From Miscanthus floridulus (lineage: Eukaryota; Streptophyta; Magnoliopsida; Poales; Poaceae), in assembly GCF_019320115.1 (NCBI RefSeq), contig NC_089581.1, positions 8,495,707-8,559,706 on the forward strand: 64,000 nt of DNA, in the 5' to 3' direction. The notes under the pieces are model-generated. The model searched no databases, was not told the DNA's origin, and saw only the letters and a list, made by a program, of their open reading frames with translations. Positions 21,385-32,907 of the stretch are shown in pieces. A program made the translations under genes and the position numbers. The stretch's first letter is position 1. The number at the start of each line of letters is the position of its first letter.

Positions 21385-21615
21385 GTGAAACCCCCTGCCG
21401 CCTCCTCCTCCTACCCCTCCTCCTCCTCCTCATCCTCGTCCTCCCCCTGCCCCTCCTCCTCCTCATCCTCCCCCTACCTCGCCTCCTCCTCCTTGTCCTC
21501 CTACTCCTCCTCCCGCTCTACCTCCTCCCGCTCCCGCTGCTCCTCCTGCTCCCTCTCAAGAGTGCTCAGGCTCCTGCTCCTCCTACTCCCGGTCCTCGTC
21601 CTCCTGCTCCCTGAC
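21385..21615. repeat. (TCC)n-rich microsatellite
   Basis: Imperfect TCC/TCCTCA repeats. On the minus strand, in the direction of the CACTA gene, they would code for a Glu/Arg-rich stretch, which may be an acidic linker of the transposon protein. The Ser-rich plus-strand frame is not a gene. Confidence 0.8.
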
Positions 21616-21670
21616 TGCTCAGCTGCATCGGGCAGTCTTTGGTACCATGACCTAATGTTCCTAAAACTGC

Positions 21671-22032
21671 CAAAAGCCTTTGGTGAGGAATACACATACA
21701 CTTTTGAGCGATTGAGTGTATCATTTGAGGAACTACATTTATCTTATAAAAAATCAAAACCTCTGGAATGATAATCAAAAGAACAAATGATAAGTAGGTC
21801 TGTTCATCTGTTCTGTCTTGCAACTACCCAAGACCGGAGAAGGCCAAAAAGCTCCACAAGTTACAAGGTAATAACGGGTAAGTAAGAAAGCCAATTCATT
21901 CAAATTGTGGTAGAAAACTTTGTTATAAACTTGGCATATTTGAAATGTAATTGGCATTGTAGCAACTCCTGATCAACAACCAACGTCTTAGCTTTTGCTA
22001 GAGGACAAGCAAAGGGTAAGCTTGGGGGAGTT
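21671..22032 (+). repeat. Second copy of element A's 3' internal end, left of its left LTR
   Basis: This stretch is nearly identical to 44408-44769, the internal sequence ending in the polypurine tract before the right LTR. Here it stands before the left LTR, where target DNA would be expected. Confidence 0.9.
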
Positions 22033-22489
22033 TGTTGGAGGTCGTTAACGACAGATTTTTACCGCCAACATAAGCCCAAAAAGGAGGAAAATATACATTA
22101 ATACACACATATACATGTGCTTCTGACCTATTTCCACTTGTACCGGTAGAATTGATGTGAATGCAGAAACAAAGCCAGAAACAGGTGAAACATGTCAAAA
22201 ATGCGCTTTTCTGGAAAGCGCAAAGGAGCAAGAGGAGGGAAAGGCCAACTCAACATAGAAATAGGCCAACCCCACCCCAGCACCATGGCCCAGGCCTAGC
22301 TAGAAGCCAGCTAGGCGAAGGAGGAGGGGGGCCGAGCCACCCCCAGGCGCGCGCGCACCCATGGCGCGGCCACACCCTCCTCTCTGCCAAGTGGGGCTAG
22401 CTTTAGCTGGCGGTGCGGTCATTAAGAGGAGGCTGGCGATGCGGGGTGCGCTCAAGGAATATTCCCCCAGGATGCCCCCTCCACACTCC

Positions 22490-22497
22490 TATATAAA
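22490..22497 (+). promoter_or_regulatory. TATA box in the left LTR of element A
   Basis: TATATAAA lies in GC-rich DNA and is followed 20-60 bp later by a CA/CT-rich leader (cacacacaccacacacaaca), a usual layout for an LTR core promoter. The equivalent region is missing in the right LTR. Confidence 0.65.
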
Positions 22498-22689
22498 GAG
22501 GGGGAGGCTCCCCCCTTACACACACACACCACACACAACACCACTACCTCTCCACTAGCTCAAGAGAGCTCCTCACTCCCTCCACCTCTTCTCACTTAGC
22601 TTAGGAATAGAGTAGGAAATAGTAGAGAAGAGGAGTAGAGAAGCTACAAGGAGAGCTTGGCTCCTTGGTGGGATTTGGTGAGAATAAAG

Positions 22690-22956
22690 ATGAAGTATTT
22701 CATTCTTATATTCATCATGTTCTTCCAATTAGCTTTGCTCTTATATTCATATAGTAGATGCTATGAACTAGAGTATAGTCTTGGTGACATGTTCATGATA
22801 TATGTGCTAGTCTATAGTTCATATGTTATGCTCATTTCATACTTGGCTATGTATAGTCTACTTAGTCTATATGTGATATTTAGAGTAGTCTATAGTTTAC
22901 ATATCATGCATATGCTAAGTTGGTTTAGGTGCTTTACTCTCATATCATGTTCATGA
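22690..22956 (+). CDS. Small hydrophobic ORF in the LTR leader, 88 residues
   Basis: From the ATG at 22690 the frame reads MKYFILIFIMFFQLALLLYS, with a second hydrophobic part (YVLVYSSYVMLISYLAMYSL) and a third, rich in Leu, Ile, Met and Tyr. It lies about 170 bp downstream of the predicted LTR start site and before gag. The right LTR has the same 88-codon frame at 46792-47058, with about four amino-acid changes and no stop, although gag of this element has many stops. It resembles no family I know. The AT-rich, repetitive base composition makes a chance open frame possible, so a real product is uncertain. Confidence 0.35.
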   Translation: MKYFILIFIMFFQLALLLYSYSRCYELEYSLGDMFMIYVLVYSSYVMLISYLAMYSLLSLYVIFRVVYSLHIMHMLSWFRCFTLISCS

Positions 22957-22964
22957 GTAGAGCT

Positions 22965-25900
22965 TGTAACACCTCTGGTGTTAAGCGTGCATAGACATTT
23001 CATCTCATGAGCATAATCATCATCACATCATGCATAAGCATCATCTATACATTCCATTTCAAAAGAAATGTAGTGTCATTTCATGTGGTGTTTAAAATTA
23101 ATTGAAATTCATTATGTTTAAACTATGTGAAATGCCATGCTCATGTTGGATGCTATGAATTCTTGATTTGATCACTAGAATAGCTTAGAAATATTTAGAA
23201 TACAATTTGGAGCAAAGTTTATATTTGAATTTTTACCAAGTTTTGCTTTTAAAAATAATCTTCCAAAATAGGGTGTTGAAATTAAATTGACTTTAATTTT
23301 GTAATTCAAAATCTAGCAAGAATTTGACTTTGGTCATTAAAGCAAAGTTGTAGATCTTAAAATTTGGAACAACTTTTTTTACACCAAATCTTGAAAATGC
23401 TTTTAAGTTGCTCAAAATGATGAATTTGGGGCTGTTTGAATTTAAAAATTAAAAAAAAGAAAAGAAAAAAGGGGAACAGCGCCGTGGGCTGCGCGCCTCC
23501 CTTTCGGCCCAGCCGCACAGGCCGACTTGGACTGCCCCCGCGCGCCCGCCGCTTGCTCGCTCACCCACGCGCGTGCGCCGTGGCCGACCGAGAGCAGAGC
23601 TCGGCTGCCGCGTGCCGCCGCCGTATGGCTGCGGCCGACACCTAGCACTGCTAGTGGCCCTCGCCATGCCACGCGCTCGCCTTCACCTGCCACACCGTGC
23701 CACGCTCCTCCCCACTCCGCCATCTCGCTTGTCCTCCCGCTCTCACGCTCATAGTGAAACAGCAGCAGCAGCGCCGTTGCGGAGCTCCGCCGGCGTCAAG
23801 CGCCTCCTCCGCCGCACCCGCGTCCGATTCATCGCGGCTTACGCTCCGCCTCAACTCTGGCCTTCCAATGCGCACACCAGTAGCCGCTGTTGCCAAGGTA
23901 GTGGGCCGTATTTGGCCTTCCTCCCCCATCTCCGGCGTGTCGCCACCGCGGTCCGCGTGGCCGACCTCACCGCCGGGCTACTCCCTCCCTCCTTTTGCTA
24001 GCACCTGCTCCGCCTTGACCTAGTGGTGCTCACGCACCCCTTCTCGCACCCTGCCATGCCTTGCTTCACCAGGTCCACAGCCGTGCCATGCCGCCATGCG
24101 CCATGGCCGCCGACCAGCTCGCTCTCGAGCTCCTCCAGCCCTGCCGCTTGCACTACCGTGTCCGCCTTGGCACGGTGGTCACGATGGTGGTGACCTCGTC
24201 GCTGACCACCTCGCCGACGACGAGCTCGCACCGGTCAGCGCCGCCTCCCCTACAACGTGTGGCTGGCAGGTGGAGCCGGCTGATCATGGGGGCTCGCTTG
24301 TCAGCACCTTTGCCTAAACCTGGGTGCACTGCACCGGGTGCACCTAGTGTTTTAAGGCCGGCTGGTTTTTCATAAATAAAGAAAATGGATTTCAAAAATT
24401 GTTTTAATGCTTTGAAAAGTTATATCTTGGTGTATATTGCTCCAAATTGATTGAAACAAGTTTTGCTAGGTTTCTTGTGACTAGATCTATCTGTTAAAAA
24501 TATTGCATGTCAAATTTGTGAAACTTTTATGTGTTTATTTAAATTGCATAAATGCTGATTTCTTGGAAAATGCATAGTAAATAGAATATAGGTAAAAAAA
24601 ATATGGTTCCAATTTTGTTGATATATTTAGGTGATGTACTCTTTGTGAAAAAATGTATAACATGCATGTTCTGTGGAAAAATGTGGCTATGTCATTTAGG
24701 TGCAATTAATTGCTAATTCTTGTAAAATTCCTAGAGCTAAAAATATGTATAATACATGTAGGTGAAACTTTTTGTACAATGATTTTATGCTATGTAGATC
24801 ATGGGAAAAATACTAAATCTATTGTTTGACACTTTTCATAGTACAAAGTATTTTCATGCTCTATTATCCACCATAGCTTGTCATTTTTGTGTAGACTGTT
24901 ATACTTATCCAAATGCAATGAAAATTTTATGGTAGACTATTTATTGCCTGAGGAATCTACTGTAATTTTCTCATAATTTTATGAGCACTAGAAGTATAGG
25001 TTGCTGTTGTAGCCTTAGTTTAAAATGAAATAAAATAACCCTCTTTATACATGAGTAGTGTAATTGCTTAGCTTTGGTGTATCTTTGAAGCATTAAATAA
25101 CATGCTGTTAGGGTTAACATAATAGTGAGGTGTGTTGTGCGTGAATGTCGTGTTTGCATAAGTTCTATTTTACCGGAGAGGAGAATTGCACCTACTCAGT
25201 AAAATAGAAAGGAAAGTGTGCATCTACATGCAATCATCCATGCTTATCATACTTCATTTCCACCTATGCACGACTGTAATAATCACACATACCAATGCAT
25301 CATACAGTATCATAGGAGGAAGTTCTAGTAGCCATGTCCGAGGAGCAGGCGAGAGTCGAATCGTAGGAGATCTAGGCACAGGAGGTGCCCAAGGCCGAGG
25401 AACAAGGCGAAGATCTTCTCGAGTACGTGGACCACCAGCCTAGCTCATTTGAAAGAGGCAAGCCCTGGAGCATCCTAAGTCTCCTACTTTATAAATCAAT
25501 TACTTTATATATATATATTGTTGCATTAAGTTATAGGAGTTGAATGAAACCGTTGATGCATATATTATATCCTTGGCTACCTTAGTATATCTTACCCTGC
25601 TAGGTCTAGGACCGAGTTAAATGCTTAGCCCTGCTTAGATCGATAGCAGTTAGTGATTTCTGGTCATCGGCAATTATAGGTGGTTACCTAGATACTTAGC
25701 TATGGATAATATCATGGAAATAACCAAGTGTTGATGGATAAATGGAGACCGGGCAGAATGTGTAGTGGGCAACCAGATAGGGTTCTAGGGTGCTCGTAGT
25801 TTCTGCCTGTGTCGATTAAGGACCGATCGTTGCTCGTCCCTCTTGTCATGTTGAACGCGTGCCTCATATTTAGCTGGCTGGATAAGTTATTCCGACCGCA

Positions 25901-26956
25901 AAGCTAGTGGCACTATTTAGGCCAAGATCTACATGGGTGCACGTATTGGTGCCGATGGGGGTATGACAGGGACGCGAAGAGTGAGCCTAAGGGCAGGTGC
26001 ACCCTAATTCCTGGCAGTCGGGCGGTCCCTAGGTACTACGGCTCCAGATTGTCCCGCGGCTTGTGGAATAGTGTCATTGGTGATCTAAGCTACCCTGGTG
26101 GGGGAAGCATGGTTTGTATGAGAAATAAATCACCAGCTAGTTAGGAATCGATTCGAATCGCCATCGCTCCTAGATAGTGAGCACTTGACTCGAGCTACGC
26201 CATCGTAGTAATGATGATGGAACAGGAATGGTTATGTGGACTATGTTGGAAAGGCTAAACCTAAGATGGTAACTTGATGTTAATGGTTAGTCAAGTGATT
26301 GCTCTAGCATAGCTGCTTACCTAGATTAATAGGTTATAATAAAGATGATGCCAAAGTACTTAAAATAATTTATTCATGATACATCTGCTTTTCGCAAATG
26401 AGTCGAGCTAGCCCCATAAAGAAGCTTTGCATGCTCCTTGGTGTCGTTCTATTTCTGTTTAAGTCGGGTAAGTCTGGCTGAGTACATTCTCGTACTCAGG
26501 GCTTTGTTTCCATTGTTGTTACAGATGGTCAGATGTACTATGGTTACTGCATCAACTGTCTCTACCTAGCGATGGGTGACAACTAGGACCAATGGCATGG
26601 TCATTCCATATGTCTTATCTACTGCTTTTGTGGAACTGATCATTATCTAGCACTGTATTAAAATATGTGTGTGTATGTGGTTTTAAAACTATTTGCTTCC
26701 GCTACTTATGTTGAACTTAGTTTGTAATAACTCTATGTTCCAAACTCCGATGTGTTCGAGATGATGTTGTGAACTTTATGTAACACTTGAATGGTGGCTG
26801 CTAAACTTGTATGATCTTGGCTTGTATGTTGGATGGTTTGAAATCCTACGTAATTTCATGGACTACCGAGTTTATATGGACTTAGTACGTTAATTTATCT
26901 ACGTCGATAGGTGATTTTCTTACTTAAGCCTGTATGAATTGGTCGGTTCTGCCACA
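22965..26956 (+). mobile_element. Solo LTR of a Ty3 element with about 4-kb LTRs (Tekay/RIRE3-like)
   Basis: Begins TGTAACACCTCTGG and ends GGTTCTGCCACA, with flanking gagct (22960-22964) and tagct (26957-26961), a 5-bp duplication with one change. The right LTR of A shows the uninterrupted site (gagtagagctattt near 47060). It belongs to the same LTR superfamily as the LARD at 50863: the ends agree, and a ctgagtacattctcgtactc hairpin is shared. A GC-rich island (about 23460-24340) sits in otherwise AT-rich DNA. No internal domain is present, so it formed by LTR-LTR recombination. Confidence 0.85.
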
Positions 26957-27782
26957 TAGCTATTTGTGTGTTGAGGAGGTGGTTCATCATGCTTTCAGGT
27001 ATGCCCAAGTCTCTTACCTGTTGATCCATAGGGTTGGGGACTAGGGGGGACTTGGGTGGTCATTATGTATGCGGGCGAGGTGTCCGGGTATATAGTGGTG
27101 GGTGAATGCATTTCATGTCCCGTGGTCATGGGGTAGGCGGCAGGTGGTGACAGCCCTATCCATCCCTTGAATTCCCCCATGTTCGTCCATGGTGTAGGAG
27201 TACGTAAACTGTCACATGAGGTTGCTGGCAGACCAGTACTCGGTGTCCTCCCGATCCAACTCACACATACCTAGCACTATTTTGTGTACATGTATGATAA
27301 CTTAGCTCATAGCAATCTAACTATATAGAACTCTCTACTCCTGACTAGGATATTCTTTTATTCTTTATTCTTAAGTGTAGGAATCTCTTGACTAGTACAT
27401 GTGTGTGTGTCCACTATCTTGAACTACAAATGTTTACCCCCGTTATGATCATTTGGATATTATGCATACATGACTGCTTTGCTCATACTCATGTCAGAAC
27501 ATTTGTTATCCCTACCTTCCTTTGGGAAAATACAAATAACGATACTCTAAATACTTCCGGGTGAAATGCTACAACGATAGATCCATGCACTTGCGGATTC
27601 CATCTGTAAACGTAAGATCTATTGGGGGTTGGCGTTCCATAGTGCTGTCGTTAGGGTCCTCTGGGGTCCTAGCGATGGTGTTATGGGATGCCAGCTCCAC
27701 CAGTATTTCTGGCGCCACTGCCGAGGGTGGACATATGTGCCTGGCCTAGGTGGTGATGCTAAGAAATGCCAACAAGCATTTC

Positions 27783-27800
27783 TGGCGCCGTTATCGGGGA
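27783..27800 (+). other. Primer-binding site of element A
   Basis: TGGCGCCGTTATCGGGGA starts 8 bases after the LTR end. It has the form TGGCGCCGTTGCCGGGGA used by many plant Ty3 elements. I do not assign the tRNA. Confidence 0.7.
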
Positions 27801-27926
27801 AAGCAAAAGATAACAAATGTCTAGCATGATATGTTCAAAGTATGCATGCATGTATGGTAGCGATTTGCTCATACAGGCTAATCTTCTATGTTTTCTTCCT
27901 TGTTGTGGATGAAAATAGGATAGTGT

Positions 27927-29398
27927 ATGAGTTTATTCGACTTGCCGGACAACTTCACTCCCAATCTGGAAGCACTCCTAAGGAAGAAGGGGGCTCATGC
28001 CTCTACTTCTTATTCTACGCCACCGTCGACCGAACCACTCACATCTGTACCAGCTACTACCACTACCATGGCCCAAAAGTCACTCTATGAGTTCTCTATT
28101 CCGTCTATTGCCAACGTGCCTACCGAGCCCGCCGTCAACCTCAGGGACAAGAACTTTGAACTTTGAACCAGGCTTATCACTATGGTGCAGGTGAGTCCAT
28201 TCTGTGGACTACCAAGTGAGGATGCCAATGCTCATTTACAATAGTTCCTTGAATTGTGTGACACCATCATCATCAAGGACATTGTACCCGAGGCTATCAA
28301 GCTCTGTCTGTTTCCCTTTTCCCTTGTGGGGAAGGCAAAATAGTGGTTCTATAAGGACAAGGAGGCTGTTAACACATGGAGCAAATGCTCCGCTGCATTC
28401 CTCGCCAAGTTCTTCCCTATGGGCAAAACCAATGCTCTACGGGGAAGGATCGCCAATTTCCAGCAAACTCAGATGGAACCCATACCAGAGGCATGGGAAA
28501 GGCTGCAGGAGTACATCCAAGCCTATCCCTACCATGGGATGGAGAACTGGCTGGTGCTCTAGAACTTCTACAATGGGTTAACACCCATGTCGAAGGGGCA
28601 CCTAGATGCCATTACTGGAGGCGCATTTATGTCACTCACTATCGATGAGGCTACGACCTTGATCGATAAGATGGTGACAAACCAAGGCTGGGGGGAGGAT
28701 AGAACCCTGGCTAAAACACAAAAAGGCATGCATACCGTGAAGGAGACAGATATGCTTGCCACAAAAATAGATCTACTCCTCAAGTGATTTGACAAGCGTG
28801 CCGCTGACATCAACACCGACACCGTCAAGGCCCTGGACTCATAGATGACGTGCGAGGTCTATGGGAATGTTGGCCATTCGGGCAATGATTGCCCGGAGAC
28901 CCACGAAGAAGCTTCGTACAACAACGGGTTTCACCCACAAGGAGGAGGCAATAATGGCTGGAGTAACCAACCTCGACCACCATTCCAAGGTAATTCAAAT
29001 TTCAATTCAAATTACAATTCGAATCAACCTTCACTTAAGGATTTGGTACTAGGCCAGGCTAAAATAAATGAAAATCTCACCAAAAAGATAACAAATAATG
29101 ATAAAATTTTGGAAAATATAAATACAAAACTTGAAAGTTTGTCGACTACTGTCCAAATGCAGTTGAGCTTTAACAAACATCTAGAAAAACAAATAGCTCA
29201 ACTAGCGGCTGCTATTCCTATATCTGATTCAGAGAAGACTCCGGTGAAACCTGAAGTCCAATTCGAATTAGTTAACTTGGTCTCCATAGTCAAAGCTAAG
29301 CACAGGTTATAGAAAAGGCATGGCTACTTTGTAGACCCACCTTATATTGCCAAAAAGGGAGACCCAGGCCACCCGGCAATCACATGTGCCATTGGCCC
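27927..29398 (+). pseudogene. Element A gag polyprotein, interrupted by stops
   Basis: One reading frame runs from MSLFDLPDNFTPNLEALLRK through FCGLPSEDANAHLQ, AFLAKFFPMGKTNALRGRI, MSKGHLDAITGG and a zinc knuckle (CEVYGNVGHSGNDC, where the second Cys is Tyr). It then passes NFNSNYNSNQPSLKDLVL and reaches GHPAITCAIGPHV. At least seven in-frame stops occur, most of them TAG where relatives have Gln or TGA where Arg is expected. It is then cut by element B; the frame resumes beyond 41775 as protease. Gag would form the retroelement particle. Confidence 0.8.
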
Positions 29399-29403
29399 AC
29401 ATG
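29399..29403. other. Target-site duplication of element B, left copy
   Basis: ACATG occurs here and again at 41775-41779, directly outside the two LTR ends. It is a perfect 5-bp duplication, as Ty3 integrases make. Confidence 0.95.
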
Positions 29404-29527
29404 TGTTGACACCGTTTTTTGCACGTGTTAAAACGTTCGGAGTGGATTAATCGGCAAGGGGAAAGTTACTGTATACTTTGATAGCCGATGAAAGCCAGCT
29501 TGTAAAGATGGTTGCCGATAGCTGGTA

Positions 29528-29692
29528 ATGCCGATGAAGGGAGGCTTGAAGACTACTGCCGATGAAACAGGGAGTATGCCGATGAAGGGAGATTTGAGGA
29601 CTACTGCCGATGAAACAAGGAGTATGCTGATGAGGGAAGACTTGAAGACTATTGCCGATGAAACAGGGGGTATGCCGATGGGAGGAAGGACA
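29528..29692 (+). repeat. 48-bp tandem repeat in the LTR U3 of element B
   Basis: Three full units and a partial fourth begin at 29528, 29576, 29624 and 29672. Each full unit carries two copies of GCCGATGA or a one-base variant of it. The unit length is a multiple of three, so it gives an artificial 16-residue repeat frame. The position upstream of the TATA box suits an enhancer or protein-binding array. The right LTR has the same array at about 41100-41264. Confidence 0.9.
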
Positions 29693-29850
29693 GTGAGATT
29701 TCCATCATGATTAAGGCGGACAGGGAAATAGATAGGAGTTGATTTCCTTTTCTATATTTGTTAGAGTATGATTCATGTAAGAGTCACGTGTTTCCCTAGA
29801 TATGGGCTTGGTGTCCTAGTTGTGTTTGGTTGTGTCTCTTTAGATCAGGG

Positions 29851-29858
29851 TATAAATA
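29851..29858 (+). promoter_or_regulatory. TATA box of element B, left LTR
   Basis: TATAAATA, preceded by atcaggg and followed by tggagtgaggggcaatg. The same box is at 41423-41430 in the right LTR. Confidence 0.8.
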
Positions 29859-30209
29859 TGGAGTGAGGGGCAATGTAAATACATATATCAATCAATATCA
29901 AAACCAATTTTTACTCCTATTTGCATCTACTTACTTTTCGGCGACTTCGTCAATTTGCATTATTTTCTTTTTACGAGTTCTCATTGATTCGGCGAGCTGC
30001 ATCGCTTCAGTGCGACCTTCGGTGATCCTCGAGTTCCGCGTGAGTACCTCTTGACCGTGACTTCCAGGCGTATCGCTGTTGTCAGGACCAAAGTGCTCGT
30101 ATCTTCATCCTTGTCGATTAACAGGTCAAATCGACTGGCACGCCTTGGATACCGATTCGGGTATTAGCCCTTTGTGTTTGTAGATCCACTTTTGCATCAA
30201 CACATCTTT

Positions 30210-30227
30210 TGGCACGCCCGGTGGGAC
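30210..30227 (+). other. Likely primer-binding site of element B
   Basis: TGGCACGCCCGGTGGGAC begins 7 bases after the LTR end, where reverse transcription of the minus strand would be primed. The matching tRNA is not assigned. Confidence 0.55.
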
Positions 30228-30244
30228 AAATCAATCCGATCAAT

Positions 30245-32907
30245 ATGTTCAATTCCGAGATCGATGCGGGGAATATTATCGCAGTATCAGAAGAAGATCT
30301 TAAGGAAGAACAGAGGCAGGCTATGGAAAAGGCCGTAGAAGAATACAGGCAGCTTTGTCTGAAATCGTTTAGCCTGAATAAGAGTGGACAAGTCATCCAG
30401 AAGCAAGATTTGCCGTTGCCTCGGCAGGTTACCTTTGACTCCAATCCTGGTAAACTTCAAGAGATGGTTAATTCTGCAGTAAATCATGCTTTGATTAATC
30501 ATTCCAATGTGTTGTCCAATACTATTCATAATGCTGTGGTTCGAACTCTCAAAGAAGGACAAGCGTCACCGCATTATGTTGGGCCTGCCTATCACCAACC
30601 AGAGCCGGCATCTGTCAATACTCCATCGGCTCCCTCGGCCGTTGTGGGTACAGAAGTTACTTCTTCTCCAGTATCGGCAGGCTTACCTAATATTCAATCT
30701 ACACCGATACGATGAGATCCGGTACTACCAGGAGGACGAATTCAGCTTAGTACAGATCTATCAGCATCAGCTATGTCAGGCCCTGTGTCTCAGAATAGCC
30801 AGATTCCTACTAATTGGTGGGGATATGGTATGCCTCCGGGGTCATCTGTTTTCAATCCTGGATTACCTCAAGTGTTTGACGCAGTAGGAAAAGCTCCTGT
30901 ACCATTGGCTATTTCGCCGATGGCCCAAGTGCCTCAATATGCCACAACAACTACTGTGCAATCAACTCCAGGGGGTTTCCAAATGCCTTTGGTTCAAACA
31001 CCTAGTTCAAATCCATCGGCAAGCTTACTGCCGATACAGCAGAAAGCCCCTGTTATGAGTCAAACTGGGGTTCAGTTTATGCCTCAAGCTGGTTATAATT
31101 ATCCAACAATGTCAGCAAATTACCAGCCATCGGTGAGTTTTGTACCGATGGGTTCTAATAATGGTTGGTCAGGACAGTTACCTGTTCAACACACAGTTCA
31201 GCAAAATCAACAGATTGTAGGGATTCAACAAGGTTATATGCAAGCTGGTGTTCAGAATCAAGCATCGGTAGCTCAGCCGATGAATCCTTTCCAACAGGTT
31301 AATGGACCACAAGTAACGGCAAATATGCCGATTGCTGGAGATCGTGGGCCACAAAGATATGTGGAAGGATATCAACAGGTACCTCCTGTAGAAATTCAGC
31401 CAGTTCGTCAGCAGGAAGCTGATGCTTTTTGGGCCGATAAGATAGCAGAAATTATGAAGGATCAGTTTGGGATAAAGCCCAAGGTCAATACTTATTCTTA
31501 TCGGACTCCATATCCTCCTGCATATGATTTAATTCCTCTCCCAAATCGGTACAAGGTATCAGATTTCACTAAATTCTTCGGGCAGGATGATACATCAACA
31601 ATGGAACACGTCAATCGCTTCATTATTCAATGTGGAGAGGCAGCTAGCAGAGATGAATTAAGAGTTCGATTATTTTCATCATCTTTGTCTGGATCGGCGT
31701 TTACGTGGTTCATTTCATTACCACCAAATTCTATTATTACCTGGGCTGATCTAGAAAAACAATTTCATAAGTATTTCTTTGCTGGAATCCATGAGAAGAA
31801 GCTTACCGATTTAGTAAGATTGAGACAGCGCAATGATGAATCGGTAGAGAGCTTTGTGCAAAGATTACGAGATGTAAAAAATAAATGCTATAGTCTGGTG
31901 CTGGATGATCGGTAGCTTGCCGATCTGGCTTTCCAAGGGTTATTGCCACATCTTAAAGACAGATATGCTTCTCAGGAATTTGAAAGCCTCAGTCATCTTG
32001 TGCAAAGGATCTCTGATCAAGATACTAGGGTTTTTGAACCTAAAAAGAATTGGAGTAAAAAGGTATCATTTGTTGAAGAAGTAGGAGATTCTGATTCTGA
32101 TGAAGAACCAGTTATCGGCTTAGCTGAGTGGGTTAAGAATAAAAAGCCGATATCTTGTCCCTTTGGTCAAAAAGAGCCAGAAAAGTTTACCTTTGATATC
32201 ACCAAGGCTGACAAAATATTTGATCTTCTGCTTCAAGAGGGCCAAATTAAGCTGTCACCTAATCACGTGATCCCATCAGCAGAAGAGTTGAAGAAGATCT
32301 TGTACTACAAATGGCACAATGTAACTTCACACAGTACAAATGAGTGCAAGGTGTTTAGGCAACAGTTACAATCGGCTATTGAATCTAGGAGAATTAAGTT
32401 TGGTACTTCTAATGCCCAAAGGCCGATGAAAATTGATCAATACCCCTTTCCAGCAAATACGTTGGAGGCCAAAGGGAATACCAAGGTATTGACGTCCGAG
32501 GCTGCTGAGAAAAATGCATCAGTGGATCCCCAACATCGGATAACTACCGATGATGCAAGAAGTAAGGGATTGCTGGGAGAAAGCAGTAGTTCCAAAAAAC
32601 CTCCTCGACCTGGCATTGTGATTACTCATCGAAGGCAGCAGGAGGGTTAGCGTCAGCGTAATGATCGATATCGACAACAGCAAGAAGAAAAACGTTAGGA
32701 AGAATGGCATCGGCATAAAGATCATTGGAGGTGCCCGTTTTTTATCCATTGCTGGGAAGAAGGTATTAAATTGCCAACTGTTGAAAATTGCCCTGAGTGC
32801 AATGGTTATTATGGGGTCAATCGGTCAGAAAGAAGATTTCAACCTGGCAATCGGGGTTTATTTATCAATGAGCCGACTAGAAGCAGAGCATCAGTACATG
32901 ATCGGCT
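30245..32907 (+). pseudogene. Element B gag, long form, with four in-frame stops
   Basis: The first ATG after the PBS is at 30245. The N-terminal part (EEDLKEEQRQAMEKAVEEYR) is helical. A Gln/Pro/Ser-rich middle (30600-31420) is followed by the gag core (KVSDFTKFFGQDDTSTMEHV to LEKQFHKYFF, about 31550-31780) and a Cys/His region near 32730-32805 (CPFFIHCW and NCPECN). One frame is interrupted by TGA at 30713, TAG at 31913, TAG at 32648 and TAG at 32696. The first two look like single C-to-T changes (Arg to TGA, Gln to TAG) and the others are compatible with it. The frame is then lost at a run of seven G (32908-32914). Confidence 0.85.

Larger units (their letters stand above)
18633..21670 (-). 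mobile_element. CACTA (En/Spm) transposon, terminal part with tnpA-like gene
   Basis: The terminus CACTACCGGACTC at 18633 lies in Ty3 gag. It is followed by an array of TTTGCCGAGTG-type subterminal repeats, minisatellite DNA and a minus-strand gene of the plant Ptta/En/Spm type. In element orientation (minus) this is the 3' part. The Tnp2-like 5' part is found at 47879-49800, on the other side of the retroelement nest, so this CACTA was probably split by that insertion. Confidence 0.75.
22033..27774 (+). mobile_element. Left LTR of element A, with a 3992-bp solo LTR inserted
   Basis: Starts TGTTGGAGGTCGTTAACGAC and ends AATGCCAACA. Without the insertion (22965-26961) it is about 1745 bp. It matches 44770-47878, except that the right copy lacks the stretch equivalent to about 22317-22600, which includes the TATA box. 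Confidence 0.88.
29404..30202 (+). repeat. Left LTR of element B (799 bp)
   Basis: Starts TGTTGACACC and ends TTGCATCAACA. It contains a 48-bp tandem repeat (29528-29692) and a TATA box at 29851. The transcript should start near 29880. Confidence 0.95.

Noticed and set aside
21385..21771. Ser-rich plus-strand open frame
   Set aside because: Translation of a TCC repeat.
23436..24395. GC-rich open frames on both strands
   Set aside because: They lie in the GC island of a solo LTR, differ in every frame, and show no family motif.
26995..27264. Minus-strand open frame also present at 47069-47368
   Set aside because: Present in both LTR copies simply because the LTRs are similar; no domain, no start context, and the frame lengths and ends differ.
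29528..29710. Open frame with a 16-residue repeat (also at 41097-41282)
   Set aside because: By-product of the 48-bp tandem repeat upstream of the LTR TATA box, therefore not in the transcript.
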